A DNA stretch of 64,000 bases from Occultella glacieicola (GCF_004353825.1 NZ_SMNA01000004.1:310001-374000), one strand, 5' to 3'; shown: positions 42,344 through 51,146, numbered from the stretch's first letter. Made by a program: numbers and translations. Notes: generated by a model from the letters alone, not told the origin.

Positions 42344-43245
42344 CGGGTATCGCCGTGGTGGGCAGCCTCAACGAGGACCTCGTGGTGGAGGTCGTCGTGG
42401 CACCCGCGGCCGGTGAGACCGTATTGGCCCGTGGTCACCAGCGCGGACTCGGGGGCAAGGGCGCCAACCAGGCCGTCGCGGCGGCCAGGCTCGGCGGCCG
42501 AGTACATCTGACGGGGTGCGTCGGTGACGATGCCGGCGGCAACGAGTTCCGGCGTCGGCTGGCCGCCGAGCGGATCGATACGACCGGCATCCGGGTGCGT
42601 GACGGCGGTGCCACTGGACTCGCCGTCATCGTCGTCGACCGAGCCGGGGAGAACCGGATCCTGGTCAGCGCCGGCAGCAACGCGACCTTGGGCCAGGGGG
42701 ACCTCTCCGAGGGTGCCCTGGCCACGGCGTCCGTCGTGCTTGCGCAGCTGGAGGTGCCGGCGGACGCGGTGCTGGCTGCGTTCCGGATGGCCGCCGGGCG
42801 TCGGATCCTCAACGCTGCACCGGCCGCTCCGGTGTCGGCGGAGCTGCTCGAGCTCGTCGACATTCTGGTTGTCAATGAGACCGAGCTCGCCTCGATCACG
42901 GGCCGGGGGATCCCCGAGAGTCCCCACGAAGCACTCGCACAGGCCGGCGTCGTGACCGGACCGGAGACGGTCGTCGTCACGCTGGGCGGCTCGGGTTGCG
43001 TGGTACTCACCTCCGGTGAGTCATGGCACGAACCCGGTCGCACCGTTCCGGTCGTCGACACGACAGCGGCCGGCGATGCCTTCTGTGGCGCCCTCGCCGT
43101 GCGGCTCAGCGTGGGCGACGACCTGCGGAGCGCGGTGCGGTACGCGACCCGGGTGGGCGCTGCCGTCGTGACCCGTCGTGGAGCCATCGACTCCCTCCCA
43201 ACCCTTACCGAACTCGACGATCCGGACGAAGGATGGAACGCATGA
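42340..43245 (+). CDS. ribokinase-like PfkB-family kinase
   Basis: 301 residues, ribokinase length. The N-terminal signature is GLGGKGANQAVAAARLG (about residues 36-52), and the C-terminal signature DTTAAGDAFCG has the catalytic Asp D245. The substrate-binding pattern (GSLNEDLVV) is close to ribokinase. It would turn ribose released by the hydrolases into ribose-5-phosphate. It overlaps both neighbours by 4 bp (ATGA), so it is translated with the ADP-ribosylglycohydrolase-like and nucleoside hydrolase genes. Confidence 0.9.
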   Translation: MTGIAVVGSLNEDLVVEVVVAPAAGETVLARGHQRGLGGKGANQAVAAARLGGRVHLTGCVGDDAGGNEFRRRLAAERIDTTGIRVRDGGATGLAVIVVDRAGENRILVSAGSNATLGQGDLSEGALATASVVLAQLEVPADAVLAAFRMAAGRRILNAAPAAPVSAELLELVDILVVNETELASITGRGIPESPHEALAQAGVVTGPETVVVTLGGSGCVVLTSGESWHEPGRTVPVVDTTAAGDAFCGALAVRLSVGDDLRSAVRYATRVGAAVVTRRGAIDSLPTLTELDDPDEGWNA

Positions 43246-44192
43246 CCAGCAAACTCATCATCGACTGTGACCCGGGCATCGACGACGCCCTGGCCATCAT
43301 CCTCGCCCTCAAGGACCCCGGCCTCGAGATCCTGGCGCTCACTGCGGTCACCGGGAACCTCCCGTCCGACCGCACCGCGGTGAACGCCCGCAAGGTGCTC
43401 GAACTCATGGGCGAGCGCGGGACGCCCGTCGCCCAGGGGCCGCTGCAGCCGATCTCACGGGAGTACCCCCACGACCCGTTCTCGCACGGGGACGACGGCC
43501 TCGCGAACACCGCCCTACCGGAGCCGACACTGCCCCTGGAGGACCGCAGTGCCGCGCAACTGATCGTCGACGTCATCAACGACAACGCCGGAGACATCGC
43601 GATCGCCGTGCTCGGCCCGATGACGAACATCGCCCTGGCGCTCGAACTCGACCCGGACCTGCCCCGCAAGGTGAGCAGGATGACGGCCATCGCCGGGTCG
43701 TTCGGATTCACCCGCTACGCGTGGACCCAAGCCACCGGCGACAACCCGGTCAGCGAGTGGAACGTCTACGTCGACCCCGGCGCGGCCGCCACGGTGTTCG
43801 CCGCCGGCTTCGCGCTGACCGCCGTCGGACTGGACGTCGCCACACACCCGGACGTGAATCTCAGCCCGGAGCGATTCGACCGACTCGCCGCGAGTGGGCG
43901 ACCCGAGGCACGGTTCGCGGCCGACATCGTCAGGTTCGTCCGCGGCCGCGGGTACCAGAGCTACTGCGCCCTGATCGACTCGCTGGCGATCGCAGCCCTC
44001 GTCCATCCTGAACTCATGACCACCCAGCGGATCCATTGCGCCGTGGAGACCCGCGGCGAGCTGACTCTCGGCATGACGGTCGCGGACGTCCGCAACCACC
44101 ACCGCTGGGAACACCTGCCACTGCTGGAGGCCGTGAGCGACGTCGATTTCGACGGTTTCCTCGACTATCTCGTCGACGGGCTGGTGCGATGA
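43242..44192 (+). CDS. inosine-uridine-type nucleoside N-ribohydrolase
   Basis: 316 residues. The calcium-binding DCDPGIDDALAI motif (D8, D10, D14, D15) is perfect, with HGDDGLAN near residue 82, VLGPMTNIA near residue 122 and EWNVYVDPGAA near residue 172. The C-terminal motif that normally reads His-Asp-Pro-Leu-Ala is IDSLA here: the calcium-ligand Asp (D246) is kept, but the proton-donor His is Ile (I245). The enzyme cleaves N-ribosidic bonds; loss of the His suggests a non-standard leaving group. It overlaps both neighbours. Confidence 0.88.
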   Translation: MTSKLIIDCDPGIDDALAIILALKDPGLEILALTAVTGNLPSDRTAVNARKVLELMGERGTPVAQGPLQPISREYPHDPFSHGDDGLANTALPEPTLPLEDRSAAQLIVDVINDNAGDIAIAVLGPMTNIALALELDPDLPRKVSRMTAIAGSFGFTRYAWTQATGDNPVSEWNVYVDPGAAATVFAAGFALTAVGLDVATHPDVNLSPERFDRLAASGRPEARFAADIVRFVRGRGYQSYCALIDSLAIAALVHPELMTTQRIHCAVETRGELTLGMTVADVRNHHRWEHLPLLEAVSDVDFDGFLDYLVDGLVR

Positions 44193-45235
44193 TTCGGCAG
44201 ATGAGCGACGTCCCGGCGAACCCCGCCACGCCTCCCTGCGCTGAGCTGCACCTGCACATCGAGGGCACGCTGGAGCCGGACCTGGTGTTCGCGCTCGCGG
44301 AGCGCAACGGGATCGAGCTTCCGGATCGGGACATCGCCGGACTGCGGTCCCGGTACGCCTTCACCGACCTGCAGTCCTTCCTCGACCTCTACTACGAGAA
44401 CATGGCGGTGCTGCGCACGCCGGCCGACTTCGCGGAGATGACGCGCGCCTACCTGACCCGGGCCCGGGCGGCCGGGGTTCGGCACGCCGAGATCATGTTC
44501 GACCCGCAGGCCCACCTGGCCCGGGGGGTGCCGCTGGCCACCAGCGTCGAGGGCATCGCGTCCGTGCTCCGCGCGAGCGAGGCCGAGTTCGGGATCTCGA
44601 CGGGGCTGATCGCGGCGTTCCTTCGGGACCGACCGGCCACCGAAGCGCTCGAGGTCCTCGAGGATCTGTTGGCGATGGACGCGCCGATCATCGGCATCGG
44701 CCTCGACTCCGCCGAGGTGGGGAACCCGCCGTCGGGCTTCACCGCGGTCTACGACCGCGCCCGCCGGGCCGGACTGCACCTGGTGGCGCACGCGGGGGAG
44801 GAGGGACCGCCGTCGTACATCGCAGACGCGCTCGACGACCTCGGCGTCGAGCGGATCGACCACGGGATCCGGTGCCTCGACGACCCGGCACTCGTGGCGA
44901 GGCTGGCCGCCGAGCAGATCCCGCTGACCGTCTGCCCGCTGTCCAACGTGCGGCTGCGGGCGGTGCCCTCACTCGTCGAGCACCCGCTGCGGCGGCTGCT
45001 CGAGGCCGGGGTGGTCGTGACGATCAACTCCGACGACCCGGCCTACTTCGGCGGCTACGTCGATGACAACCTGCACGCCGTGCGGGAGGTCCACAAGCTG
45101 ACCGACGACGAGCTGGCGGCGCTCGCGGCGAACTCGTTCCGCGCCTCCTTCCTCGACGGCGACCGGCGGGATGCGTTGCTCGCCGAGGTCGAGGCGTGGC
45201 GAACCTCGGCGCCCCCGGCCCTCGGTGCGAACTGA
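44189..45235 (+). CDS. adenine/adenosine deaminase family protein
   Basis: 348 residues. Zinc ligands are visible in HLHIEG (H21, H23), LVAHAGEEG and the NSDDPAYFGGY motif, with RIDHGIRC holding the conserved His. The HLHIEGTLEP and SDDPAYFGGY forms are closer to adenine aminohydrolases than to classical adenosine deaminases. It would convert adenine released by the hydrolase or phosphorylase to hypoxanthine. Start at the ATGA overlap; an ATG 12 bp downstream is possible. Last gene of the operon. Confidence 0.88.
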   Translation: MIRQMSDVPANPATPPCAELHLHIEGTLEPDLVFALAERNGIELPDRDIAGLRSRYAFTDLQSFLDLYYENMAVLRTPADFAEMTRAYLTRARAAGVRHAEIMFDPQAHLARGVPLATSVEGIASVLRASEAEFGISTGLIAAFLRDRPATEALEVLEDLLAMDAPIIGIGLDSAEVGNPPSGFTAVYDRARRAGLHLVAHAGEEGPPSYIADALDDLGVERIDHGIRCLDDPALVARLAAEQIPLTVCPLSNVRLRAVPSLVEHPLRRLLEAGVVVTINSDDPAYFGGYVDDNLHAVREVHKLTDDELAALAANSFRASFLDGDRRDALLAEVEAWRTSAPPALGAN

Positions 45236-45248
45236 GGGACCGGAGCGG

Positions 45249-46196
45249 TCAACCGGACGGGTGCCGATCCGGCCTGGGACTCGGCAGCCCGAGGACCACG
45301 GCCAGCCAGGTCAGATTGATCGAGGCGAGGTCGATGAACACCTGACGGAGCCAGTCCGGTTGCGTGCTCACGCAGGCGCGCTGCAGCGACGGCCCGGCAA
45401 GCCTGGCGATGAGCGGTGCGGGTTCGGTGCACACCTGCCACGGCGGCGGACCACCCTCCAGCTGGAGCGTGGGGAGGAGTTGCACGAGGTCGTGCCACTC
45501 GTGGCCGGCGCCGGCGTGCGACCAGTCGACGAGGCGAGCTTCGCGCTCGTCGGCTTCGCCGACGATGCAGAGGTTGTCGCTGCGGAGGTCGCCATGCACC
45601 AGGTGGGCGTCGAGTTCGAGAGCCTCGTCCGCCTCCGCATCGACAGTGGTGAGGGTCTCGGCATTCGCCTCGAGCCAGCCGGGGGTGACCACACCGAGAT
45701 CGGCGAGTCGGCCGGCCAGCTCGATGACACGTTGCCACTGTGGGCCCGGCCAACTGGTGGTACGCGGTAGCTCGGCGGCGATCGGCACCCGGCGCAAACG
45801 GTCGAGCGTGCGGCGGAGGACGTCGATGTCACCGGGGCGCCACAGCGTCGATGTGCCCTCGCCCGGATCCTCGATGCCGGCCGCGGGCCAGTAAGCGGCG
45901 GACAGGTCCTCGGTGACCAGCAGCGGCGCTCCCGTGCCGTCGTCCTGCCAGCCCTGGACCTCGGGGGCGAGGCCGGTGCCACGCAGGTGATCGAGGAACC
46001 GGTGCTCATTGCGCAGCCAGCCCGCGGTCTCGGCGGTCCGCGCCGCCTTGACGAACGCGGCGCCGCCATCGCTGAACGTGACGATCAACCGGTCCGCCGC
46101 TGACAGCCCGAACTCGGGTGCACGCCAGATCACCGCAGTCTTGCCGAGCAGCGACTCCACCGCCCCGGCGATCGCGGGCCTTTCGGCAGATCTCAC
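45249..46196 (-). CDS. aminoglycoside phosphotransferase (APH)-fold kinase
   Basis: 315 residues from a GTG start. Kinase-fold motifs are HLVHGDLRSDNLCIVG (catalytic loop, about residue 198) and LVDWSHAGAGHEW (metal-binding Asp). APH-fold proteins phosphorylate antibiotics, sugars or other metabolites, and most chromosomal members have unknown substrates. It is convergent with the deaminase operon. GGTATACC at 46203-46210 lies just upstream of the start and resembles a GntR-type core site. Confidence 0.82.
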   Translation of the reverse strand: MRSAERPAIAGAVESLLGKTAVIWRAPEFGLSAADRLIVTFSDGGAAFVKAARTAETAGWLRNEHRFLDHLRGTGLAPEVQGWQDDGTGAPLLVTEDLSAAYWPAAGIEDPGEGTSTLWRPGDIDVLRRTLDRLRRVPIAAELPRTTSWPGPQWQRVIELAGRLADLGVVTPGWLEANAETLTTVDAEADEALELDAHLVHGDLRSDNLCIVGEADEREARLVDWSHAGAGHEWHDLVQLLPTLQLEGGPPPWQVCTEPAPLIARLAGPSLQRACVSTQPDWLRQVFIDLASINLTWLAVVLGLPSPRPDRHPSG

Positions 46197-46236
46197 CCGC
46201 CAGGTATACCAGCCGGCGCCGGTCGGAGCGCAGGGG

Positions 46237-47067
46237 TCAGCGGAGCTCGGTGACCTGCACGTGGTCCATGTCGTCGAAGGACTGGTTCTCCCCGGCCATG
46301 GCCCACACGAACGAGTAGGCGCTGGTGCCGACGCCGGAGTGGACCGACCAGCTCGGAGAGATGACGGCCTGCTCGTTCGCGATCACGACGTGCCGGGTCT
46401 GCGTCGGTTCCCCCATCAGGTGCAGCACCCGGGCCTCGTCCGGCAGGTCGAAGTAGAGGTAGGCCTCCATCCGGCGGTCGTGAGTGTGCGCGGGCATCGT
46501 GTTCCACATGCTGCCCTCGTGCAGGGTGGTCACGCCCATCACCACCTGGCAGGACCGCACGCCGTCCGCGTGGATGTACTGGTTGAGGGTGCGCCGGTTC
46601 GAGGTGCTCTGCTCACCGAGCTCGCGCACGTTGCCCTCGCCCGGCCGGACCAGCGTGGTCGGGTACGCGGTGTGCGCAGGTGCGGAGAAGCCGTAGAACC
46701 GCGCCGGTTCAGCGGTGTCGGAGGAGGCGAAGGTGACGTGCTCGGCGCCCCGGCCGACGTACAGGCAGGCGCCGTGGATGAGTTCGTACGCCGCGCCGTC
46801 GACCGTGACGGTGCCGGCGGCGCCGACATTCACGATCCCGATCTCGCGCCGGGAGAGGAAGTGCTCGGCGCGCAGCTCCGCCGGTGCGACCAGGCCGAGC
46901 GGCCGGTCCGTCGGCACAGCGCCGACCAGGACCACGCGGTCCTGGTGGGAGTACGTCACGCTCACCTCCCCCGGGGTGAAGAGGTCCTCGACGAGGAACC
47001 GGTCGCGCAGCGCGTCGGTGTCCATCGAACCGATCTCGGTGGGGGAGGTGGCGTAGCGGATGTCCAC
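46237..47067 (-). CDS. kduI: 5-dehydro-4-deoxy-D-glucuronate isomerase
   Basis: 276 residues from a GTG start, the normal length for KduI. The zinc-binding cupin region is seen in PAHTHDRRMEAYLYF (about residues 192-206), and the N-terminal segment RDRFLVEDLF is typical. It converts 5-keto-4-deoxyuronate, a product of pectin or glycosaminoglycan breakdown, to 3-deoxy-D-glycero-2,5-hexodiulosonate in the cytoplasm. It is the last gene of the TRAP operon and supports uronates or unsaturated uronates as substrates of the region. Confidence 0.93.
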   Translation of the reverse strand: MDIRYATSPTEIGSMDTDALRDRFLVEDLFTPGEVSVTYSHQDRVVLVGAVPTDRPLGLVAPAELRAEHFLSRREIGIVNVGAAGTVTVDGAAYELIHGACLYVGRGAEHVTFASSDTAEPARFYGFSAPAHTAYPTTLVRPGEGNVRELGEQSTSNRRTLNQYIHADGVRSCQVVMGVTTLHEGSMWNTMPAHTHDRRMEAYLYFDLPDEARVLHLMGEPTQTRHVVIANEQAVISPSWSVHSGVGTSAYSFVWAMAGENQSFDDMDHVQVTELR

Positions 47068-47091
47068 GTCAGGAGCCTGCTTTCGTCTGGG

Positions 47092-47113
47092 CCCGGCGGT
47101 GGGCGCCGCCGGG
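47092..47113 (-). terminator. stem-loop between the 2-hydroxyacid dehydrogenase and kduI genes
   Basis: An 8-bp perfect stem (CCCGGCGG at 47092-47099 with CCGCCGGG at 47106-47113) and a 6-base loop fill the 60-bp gap. It may lower read-through into kduI or mark an mRNA-processing site. No T-run on either side. Confidence 0.45.
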
Positions 47114-47127
47114 ATCGTGATGAGGAG

Positions 47128-48108
47128 TCAGTGGGCGGCGCGGCCGGTCTCGAGGACCTCGGGGTTGAGGATGTTGCGGGGGCGCTTTCCCGCCACGACG
47201 TCCACGGCGTTCTCGGCCGTGCGCCGCTTCAGCTCGGAGTAGGACTCCTCGGTGTAGAAGGCCGCGTGCGGGGTGAGGATCACGTTGTCGAACCTGGTCA
47301 GCGGGTGCTCCGCCCCGATCGGTTCCTCCTCCAGCACGTCGATCCCGGCGGCGTGCAGGCGGCCGGACTCGAGCGCCGCCACGAGCGCGGCGGAGTCCAC
47401 GACGCCCCCACGCGCGGTGTTGACCAGGATCGCGCCCGGCTTCATCGCGGCGAAGGCGGCGGCGTCGATCAGATGCAGGCTCGCCGCGTCGAGCGGGGTG
47501 TGCACGCTGATGACGTCCGACTCGGCGAGCAACTGCTCCCGGGAGACGGCGAGCCACCCCTCCGGCCGGACCTCACCGGGGGTGAAGAGCACGTCGTGGA
47601 CGAGCACCGTGAACCCCAGGGCGGCAGCCTTGCGGGCCGTTGCCGACCCGATCCGGCCGCACCCGAGAACGCCGACGGTCTGGTTCGAGAACTGCCGGAT
47701 CGGCAGCGCCGGCTCGAGTTCGTGCCGGCCCGCACGGATACCCCGGTCGAGGTTCACGAGGCCCCGGATGGTGCCGAGCACCAGGGCGATCGCGTGGTCC
47801 GAGACCGCCTCCGTACCGTAGTCGGGCACGTTGCAGACGGCCACGCCCAGCTCGGTCGCCGCCTCGACGTCGACCGTGTCCACGCCGACGCCGTAACGGC
47901 TGATCACCTTCACGTCCGGCAGGGCCTCGAGCACCTCGCGGGTGATCTTGGCGTACTGGACGATCAGGCCGTCCGCCCCGGCCGCACCGGCGATGACGTC
48001 CGCCGGTGCGTTGGTCTGGTTGAGCGTGAACTCACCCCCGGCGGCCGTGACCACTTCGCGTTCGAGGTCCAGGGTGGCGTGGTCGCAGTCGGTGACGACG
48101 ATGCGCAT
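47128..48108 (-). CDS. D-isomer-specific 2-hydroxyacid dehydrogenase (CtBP-like)
   Basis: 326 residues. The NAD motif is GVLGCGRIGSA (about residues 147-157). The catalytic Arg lies in VNTARGGVVDS, the Glu in HAAGIDVLEEEP, and the His in LTPHAAFYTEES. The pattern matches the CtBP/phosphoglycerate dehydrogenase-like group. It sits between the TRAP permease gene (16-bp gap) and kduI, so it probably oxidises or reduces a 2-hydroxy/2-keto acid formed during sugar-acid breakdown. Confidence 0.9.
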   Translation of the reverse strand: MRIVVTDCDHATLDLEREVVTAAGGEFTLNQTNAPADVIAGAAGADGLIVQYAKITREVLEALPDVKVISRYGVGVDTVDVEAATELGVAVCNVPDYGTEAVSDHAIALVLGTIRGLVNLDRGIRAGRHELEPALPIRQFSNQTVGVLGCGRIGSATARKAAALGFTVLVHDVLFTPGEVRPEGWLAVSREQLLAESDVISVHTPLDAASLHLIDAAAFAAMKPGAILVNTARGGVVDSAALVAALESGRLHAAGIDVLEEEPIGAEHPLTRFDNVILTPHAAFYTEESYSELKRRTAENAVDVVAGKRPRNILNPEVLETGRAAH

Positions 48109-48124
48109 CGGTGCTTCCTTTCAG

Positions 48125-49432
48125 CTAGATGAGGCCGAGTAGTCCGGGTAGCCACAGGGACAGTGCCGGCACGAACTGGATGATCAGCAGCATCACGATC
48201 AGCGACACGTAGAACCAGAGCAGGGGCTTGAAGACCCGCTCCACCTTCACCTCGGCCACCTTGGCACCGACGAACAGGACCGGTGCCGATGGTGGTGATA
48301 TGACCGCGATACACATGTTGAAGACCAGCATGATGCCGAAGTGGATCGGGCTGATCCCGTACGCCTCCACCGCGATCGGCAGGAAGATCGGCGTGAAGAT
48401 CAGCACGGCAGGGGTGGCGTCGAGCGGGATCCCGATGATCAGCAGGATGACCATCATGATCAGCAGGAAGACGATCTTGGAGTCGGTGATCTCCGTCATC
48501 CACTGGCCGATCAGCTGCGGCACCCGGGAGTAGGTCATCGCGAAGGACATGATCGAGGACAGCCCGATCAGGAAGATGACCACAGAGGAGGTCCGGGTGG
48601 ACTGCAGCAGGATCTTCGGGAAGTCCTTGACCTTCACGGCCCGGTAGATCATCGCCAGGGCCGCCGAGACGACCACGGAGACCGCGGCGCCCTCGGTGGG
48701 GGTGAAGAACCCGAAGATGATCCCACCGATGACGATCAGCACCATGGACAGGGACGGCAGTGCCCGCCACAGGATCGTCAGGAACGTGCGGAAGTCCGGG
48801 AAGCCCTTCCCGCGCAGTTCCGGCTTCTTGCGGGCGTAGAGCCAGATGATCACGGCGCAGGACAGGCCCCAGAGGATGCCGGGAATGTATCCGGCGACGA
48901 ACAGCGCGCCGACGGATGCCTGGGAGACCAGGGCATACACGATCAGAGTGTTGGACGGGGGGATCAGCATGCCCGATGGGGCCGAGGCCACGTTCGCGGC
49001 GGCCGCCCAGCGCATGTCGTGGCCCTCCTTGCGCTGCTGCGGTGCCATCGAGGATCCGACGGCGGCCGCACCCGCGAGGGCGGAGCCGGAGATCGAACCG
49101 AAGAGCATGTTCGCGATGGCGTTGGTCTGCATGAGAGAGCCGGGCATCCGCCCGGTCATCGCTCTGGCCAGATCGATGAGTCTTGTGGCTATGCCCCCGT
49201 TGTTCATGATGGCGCCGGCCAGCACGAAGAGGGGGATCGCGAGCAGGGCGAAGGAGTCGATGCCGTTGTAGATCTTCTGGGCGCTCGTGTAGATGCCCTG
49301 TTCGTTGCCCTGGAGCAGAACCAGGCAGATCGAGGCGGGAAGTCCGATGGCGACCGAGACCGAGACGCCGAGGGCCATCAGGCCGAACATGCCGATCACC
49401 ATGATGAGGGTGACCATGAGTGCGTCGTTCAT
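48125..49432 (-). CDS. dctM: TRAP transporter large permease, DctM type
   Basis: 435 residues with about 12 membrane helices, the standard DctM length. The conserved segments LFGSISGSALAGAAAVGS and IPPSNTLIVYALVSQ are present. It moves a carboxylate substrate together with Na+ or H+, taking it from the DctP binding protein. It follows the small-permease gene with a 1-bp gap and heads on into the catabolic genes. Substrate probably a sugar acid, judged from neighbours. Confidence 0.93.
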   Translation of the reverse strand: MNDALMVTLIMVIGMFGLMALGVSVSVAIGLPASICLVLLQGNEQGIYTSAQKIYNGIDSFALLAIPLFVLAGAIMNNGGIATRLIDLARAMTGRMPGSLMQTNAIANMLFGSISGSALAGAAAVGSSMAPQQRKEGHDMRWAAAANVASAPSGMLIPPSNTLIVYALVSQASVGALFVAGYIPGILWGLSCAVIIWLYARKKPELRGKGFPDFRTFLTILWRALPSLSMVLIVIGGIIFGFFTPTEGAAVSVVVSAALAMIYRAVKVKDFPKILLQSTRTSSVVIFLIGLSSIMSFAMTYSRVPQLIGQWMTEITDSKIVFLLIMMVILLIIGIPLDATPAVLIFTPIFLPIAVEAYGISPIHFGIMLVFNMCIAVISPPSAPVLFVGAKVAEVKVERVFKPLLWFYVSLIVMLLIIQFVPALSLWLPGLLGLI

Positions 49433-49433
49433 G

Positions 49434-49976
49434 TCAGATCCCCTCTTCCGCGATCTTGCTGATGTCCACGTCGTCGGGCTCCTCGTGGTGCGTGATCTCC
49501 TCGTCGGAGGCCCGCACGATGTCGATCGTGTGCAGGATGCTGTAGATGACGATCAGGGCACCGGCGATCGGGAGCACCAGGAACGTCTGGCCCTGGGTGA
49601 CCGGCATCAGTTGCACGTGGTCCTCCCAGCCGGCGAGGACGTTGCGCATGCCGCCCCAGATCATGATCCAGACCGCGAAGAAGGCGACGATCGCGTGGGC
49701 CAGGATGGAGACACCCTTCACGGCCTTGACCGGCAGCTTGTTGACGAGCCAGTCGATGGCGACGTCTTCCTTCTCACCGATCACGTAGGCCGCGCCGATG
49801 ATGCCCTGCCAGATGAACACGATCCGTGCGCTCACCTCGGTCCAGGGGAGCGATACCCCCAGGAACCGGACGATCACCTGGGCAATCACCAGGGCGACCA
49901 TGGCCACGAAGAGGATGATGCAGAACCAGCGTAGGAACGCGTTCAACCCCTTGTGGAACCCGTCGATGACCTTCAT
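49434..49976 (-). CDS. dctQ: TRAP transporter small permease, DctQ type
   Basis: 180 residues with four predicted helices (the first about residues 15-35). The family-type WTEVSARIVFIWQGIIGAAY segment lies near residue 44. The C-terminal ~25 residues form an acidic cytoplasmic tail (ASDEEITHHEEPDD). DctQ binds DctM in the membrane. Its gene is separated from dctP by a gap with a 16-bp stem-loop. Confidence 0.9.
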   Translation of the reverse strand: MKVIDGFHKGLNAFLRWFCIILFVAMVALVIAQVIVRFLGVSLPWTEVSARIVFIWQGIIGAAYVIGEKEDVAIDWLVNKLPVKAVKGVSILAHAIVAFFAVWIMIWGGMRNVLAGWEDHVQLMPVTQGQTFLVLPIAGALIVIYSILHTIDIVRASDEEITHHEEPDDVDISKIAEEGI

Positions 49977-50015
49977 CGCTGCTCCGATTTCTTGTGGTTC
50001 AGGTGTCTTGAACAG

Positions 50016-50057
50016 CCGAGTGGGGGTGCGGCCGAAGTCGCCCGCACCCCCACTCGG
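50016..50057 (-). terminator. very strong stem-loop between dctP and dctQ
   Basis: A perfect 16-bp stem (CCGAGTGGGGGTGCGG at 50016-50031 with CCGCACCCCCACTCGG at 50042-50057) and a 10-base loop lie 12 bp after the dctP stop, read on the minus strand. It should act as a partial terminator or 3' mRNA shield, so that binding protein is made in excess over the membrane subunits. Confidence 0.8.
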
Positions 50058-50069
50058 GTCACTGCCTGG

Positions 50070-51146
50070 TCAGCTCCCGGCGGGGAACTGCTCGTTGTAT
50101 TCCTGCACCGCGTCGTAGAGGTCCTGACGCACGGGGTTGTTGATGGACTCCTCCACGAGCGGGGCGACCCGCTCACGGAAGGCCTCGACGTTGACGTCGT
50201 CGTTGAACTGGGCGCCAGCCTCCTCGGAGGCTGCGATCGACTCGTCGATGAACTCCATGAAGCCGGAGTTGGCGCTCTCCACCAGGTCCGGGATGAGGCC
50301 GAGGAAGGCCTCGCGGTCCTCGTCGCTCATCTCGCCGAGGATGTCGGTGTTCATGAGCAGGTAGTCCGGGATCATCAGGTGCCGGGTGTAGGAGTAGTAC
50401 TCCGCAACCTCGTCGTGGTTGAGGGCGTTGTAGACGGTCTCGTTGTTCTCGGCACCGTCGAGCACGCCGGACTGGAGCGCGGTGTAGACCTCGCCCTGGC
50501 CCATCGGGGACGCGACGCCGCCCATCATCTCGATCATCCGAACCTGCGAGTCGGACTGCTGCACGCGCAGCTTCAGACCGGACAGGTCCTCGGGCTCCAC
50601 GATGGGACGCTCGGCGTTGTAGACGTTGCGGACGCCGGCGAACAGGGCCGCGAGGACGGTGATGCCCTTGGACTCCTCGATCGAGGAGAACAGGTCGCCG
50701 GTGACCTCGGTGTCAGCGAACACGCCGGCTTGGGCCTCGATCGAGTCGAACATGTACGGCAGGTTGAACACGATGAAGTCCTCGTTGAAGGACTCCATCA
50801 CGGGCCCGCCGATGTACATCATCTCGACGCTGCCCTCGGAGACGTTGTTCACCACGTCCGCCTGGGTGCCGAGGAGCTCGTTGGCGTACACCTCGATGCC
50901 GTAGCGGCCGTCGGTGGCCTCGTACAGGGCCTCACCGAGCTCGACCGCGGCGATGTACTGCGGGTGCTCCTCGGTCTGGTTGAACGCGAGCCGCCAGACC
51001 GTGTCCGCGCTCGAGACGTCCACGTCACCGCCTCCGTCGCCGCCTCCGTCGCCGCCTTCGATGCCACCGCCGGAACCGCACGCGGCGAGGCCGAGCGTGA
51101 TGGTCAGGGCGGCTGCTGCGGTCGCGAGGACCTTCTTGCGTGTCAT
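50070..51146 (-). CDS. dctP: TRAP transporter substrate-binding lipoprotein, DctP type
   Basis: 358 residues. A Sec signal (RKKVLATAAAALTITLGL) ends in a lipobox (LAAC), then a Gly/Asp-rich linker (about residues 27-42). The mature domain is DctP-like (FNQTEEHPQYIAAVELGEAL; the ligand-gripping Arg region in GLKLRVQQSDSQVRMIEMMG). It is an unusual lipoprotein version of DctP, as expected in a Gram-positive cell. First gene of the operon, with repeated operator-like elements upstream. Confidence 0.92.
   Translation of the reverse strand: MTRKKVLATAAAALTITLGLAACGSGGGIEGGDGGGDGGGDVDVSSADTVWRLAFNQTEEHPQYIAAVELGEALYEATDGRYGIEVYANELLGTQADVVNNVSEGSVEMMYIGGPVMESFNEDFIVFNLPYMFDSIEAQAGVFADTEVTGDLFSSIEESKGITVLAALFAGVRNVYNAERPIVEPEDLSGLKLRVQQSDSQVRMIEMMGGVASPMGQGEVYTALQSGVLDGAENNETVYNALNHDEVAEYYSYTRHLMIPDYLLMNTDILGEMSDEDREAFLGLIPDLVESANSGFMEFIDESIAASEEAGAQFNDDVNVEAFRERVAPLVEESINNPVRQDLYDAVQEYNEQFPAGS

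Noticed and set aside
46009-48132. Plus-strand open frame of about 700 codons antisense to kduI and the 2-hydroxyacid dehydrogenase gene
   Set aside because: Low-complexity Arg/Val/Gly composition with no motif; kduI and the dehydrogenase are unambiguous on the minus strand.
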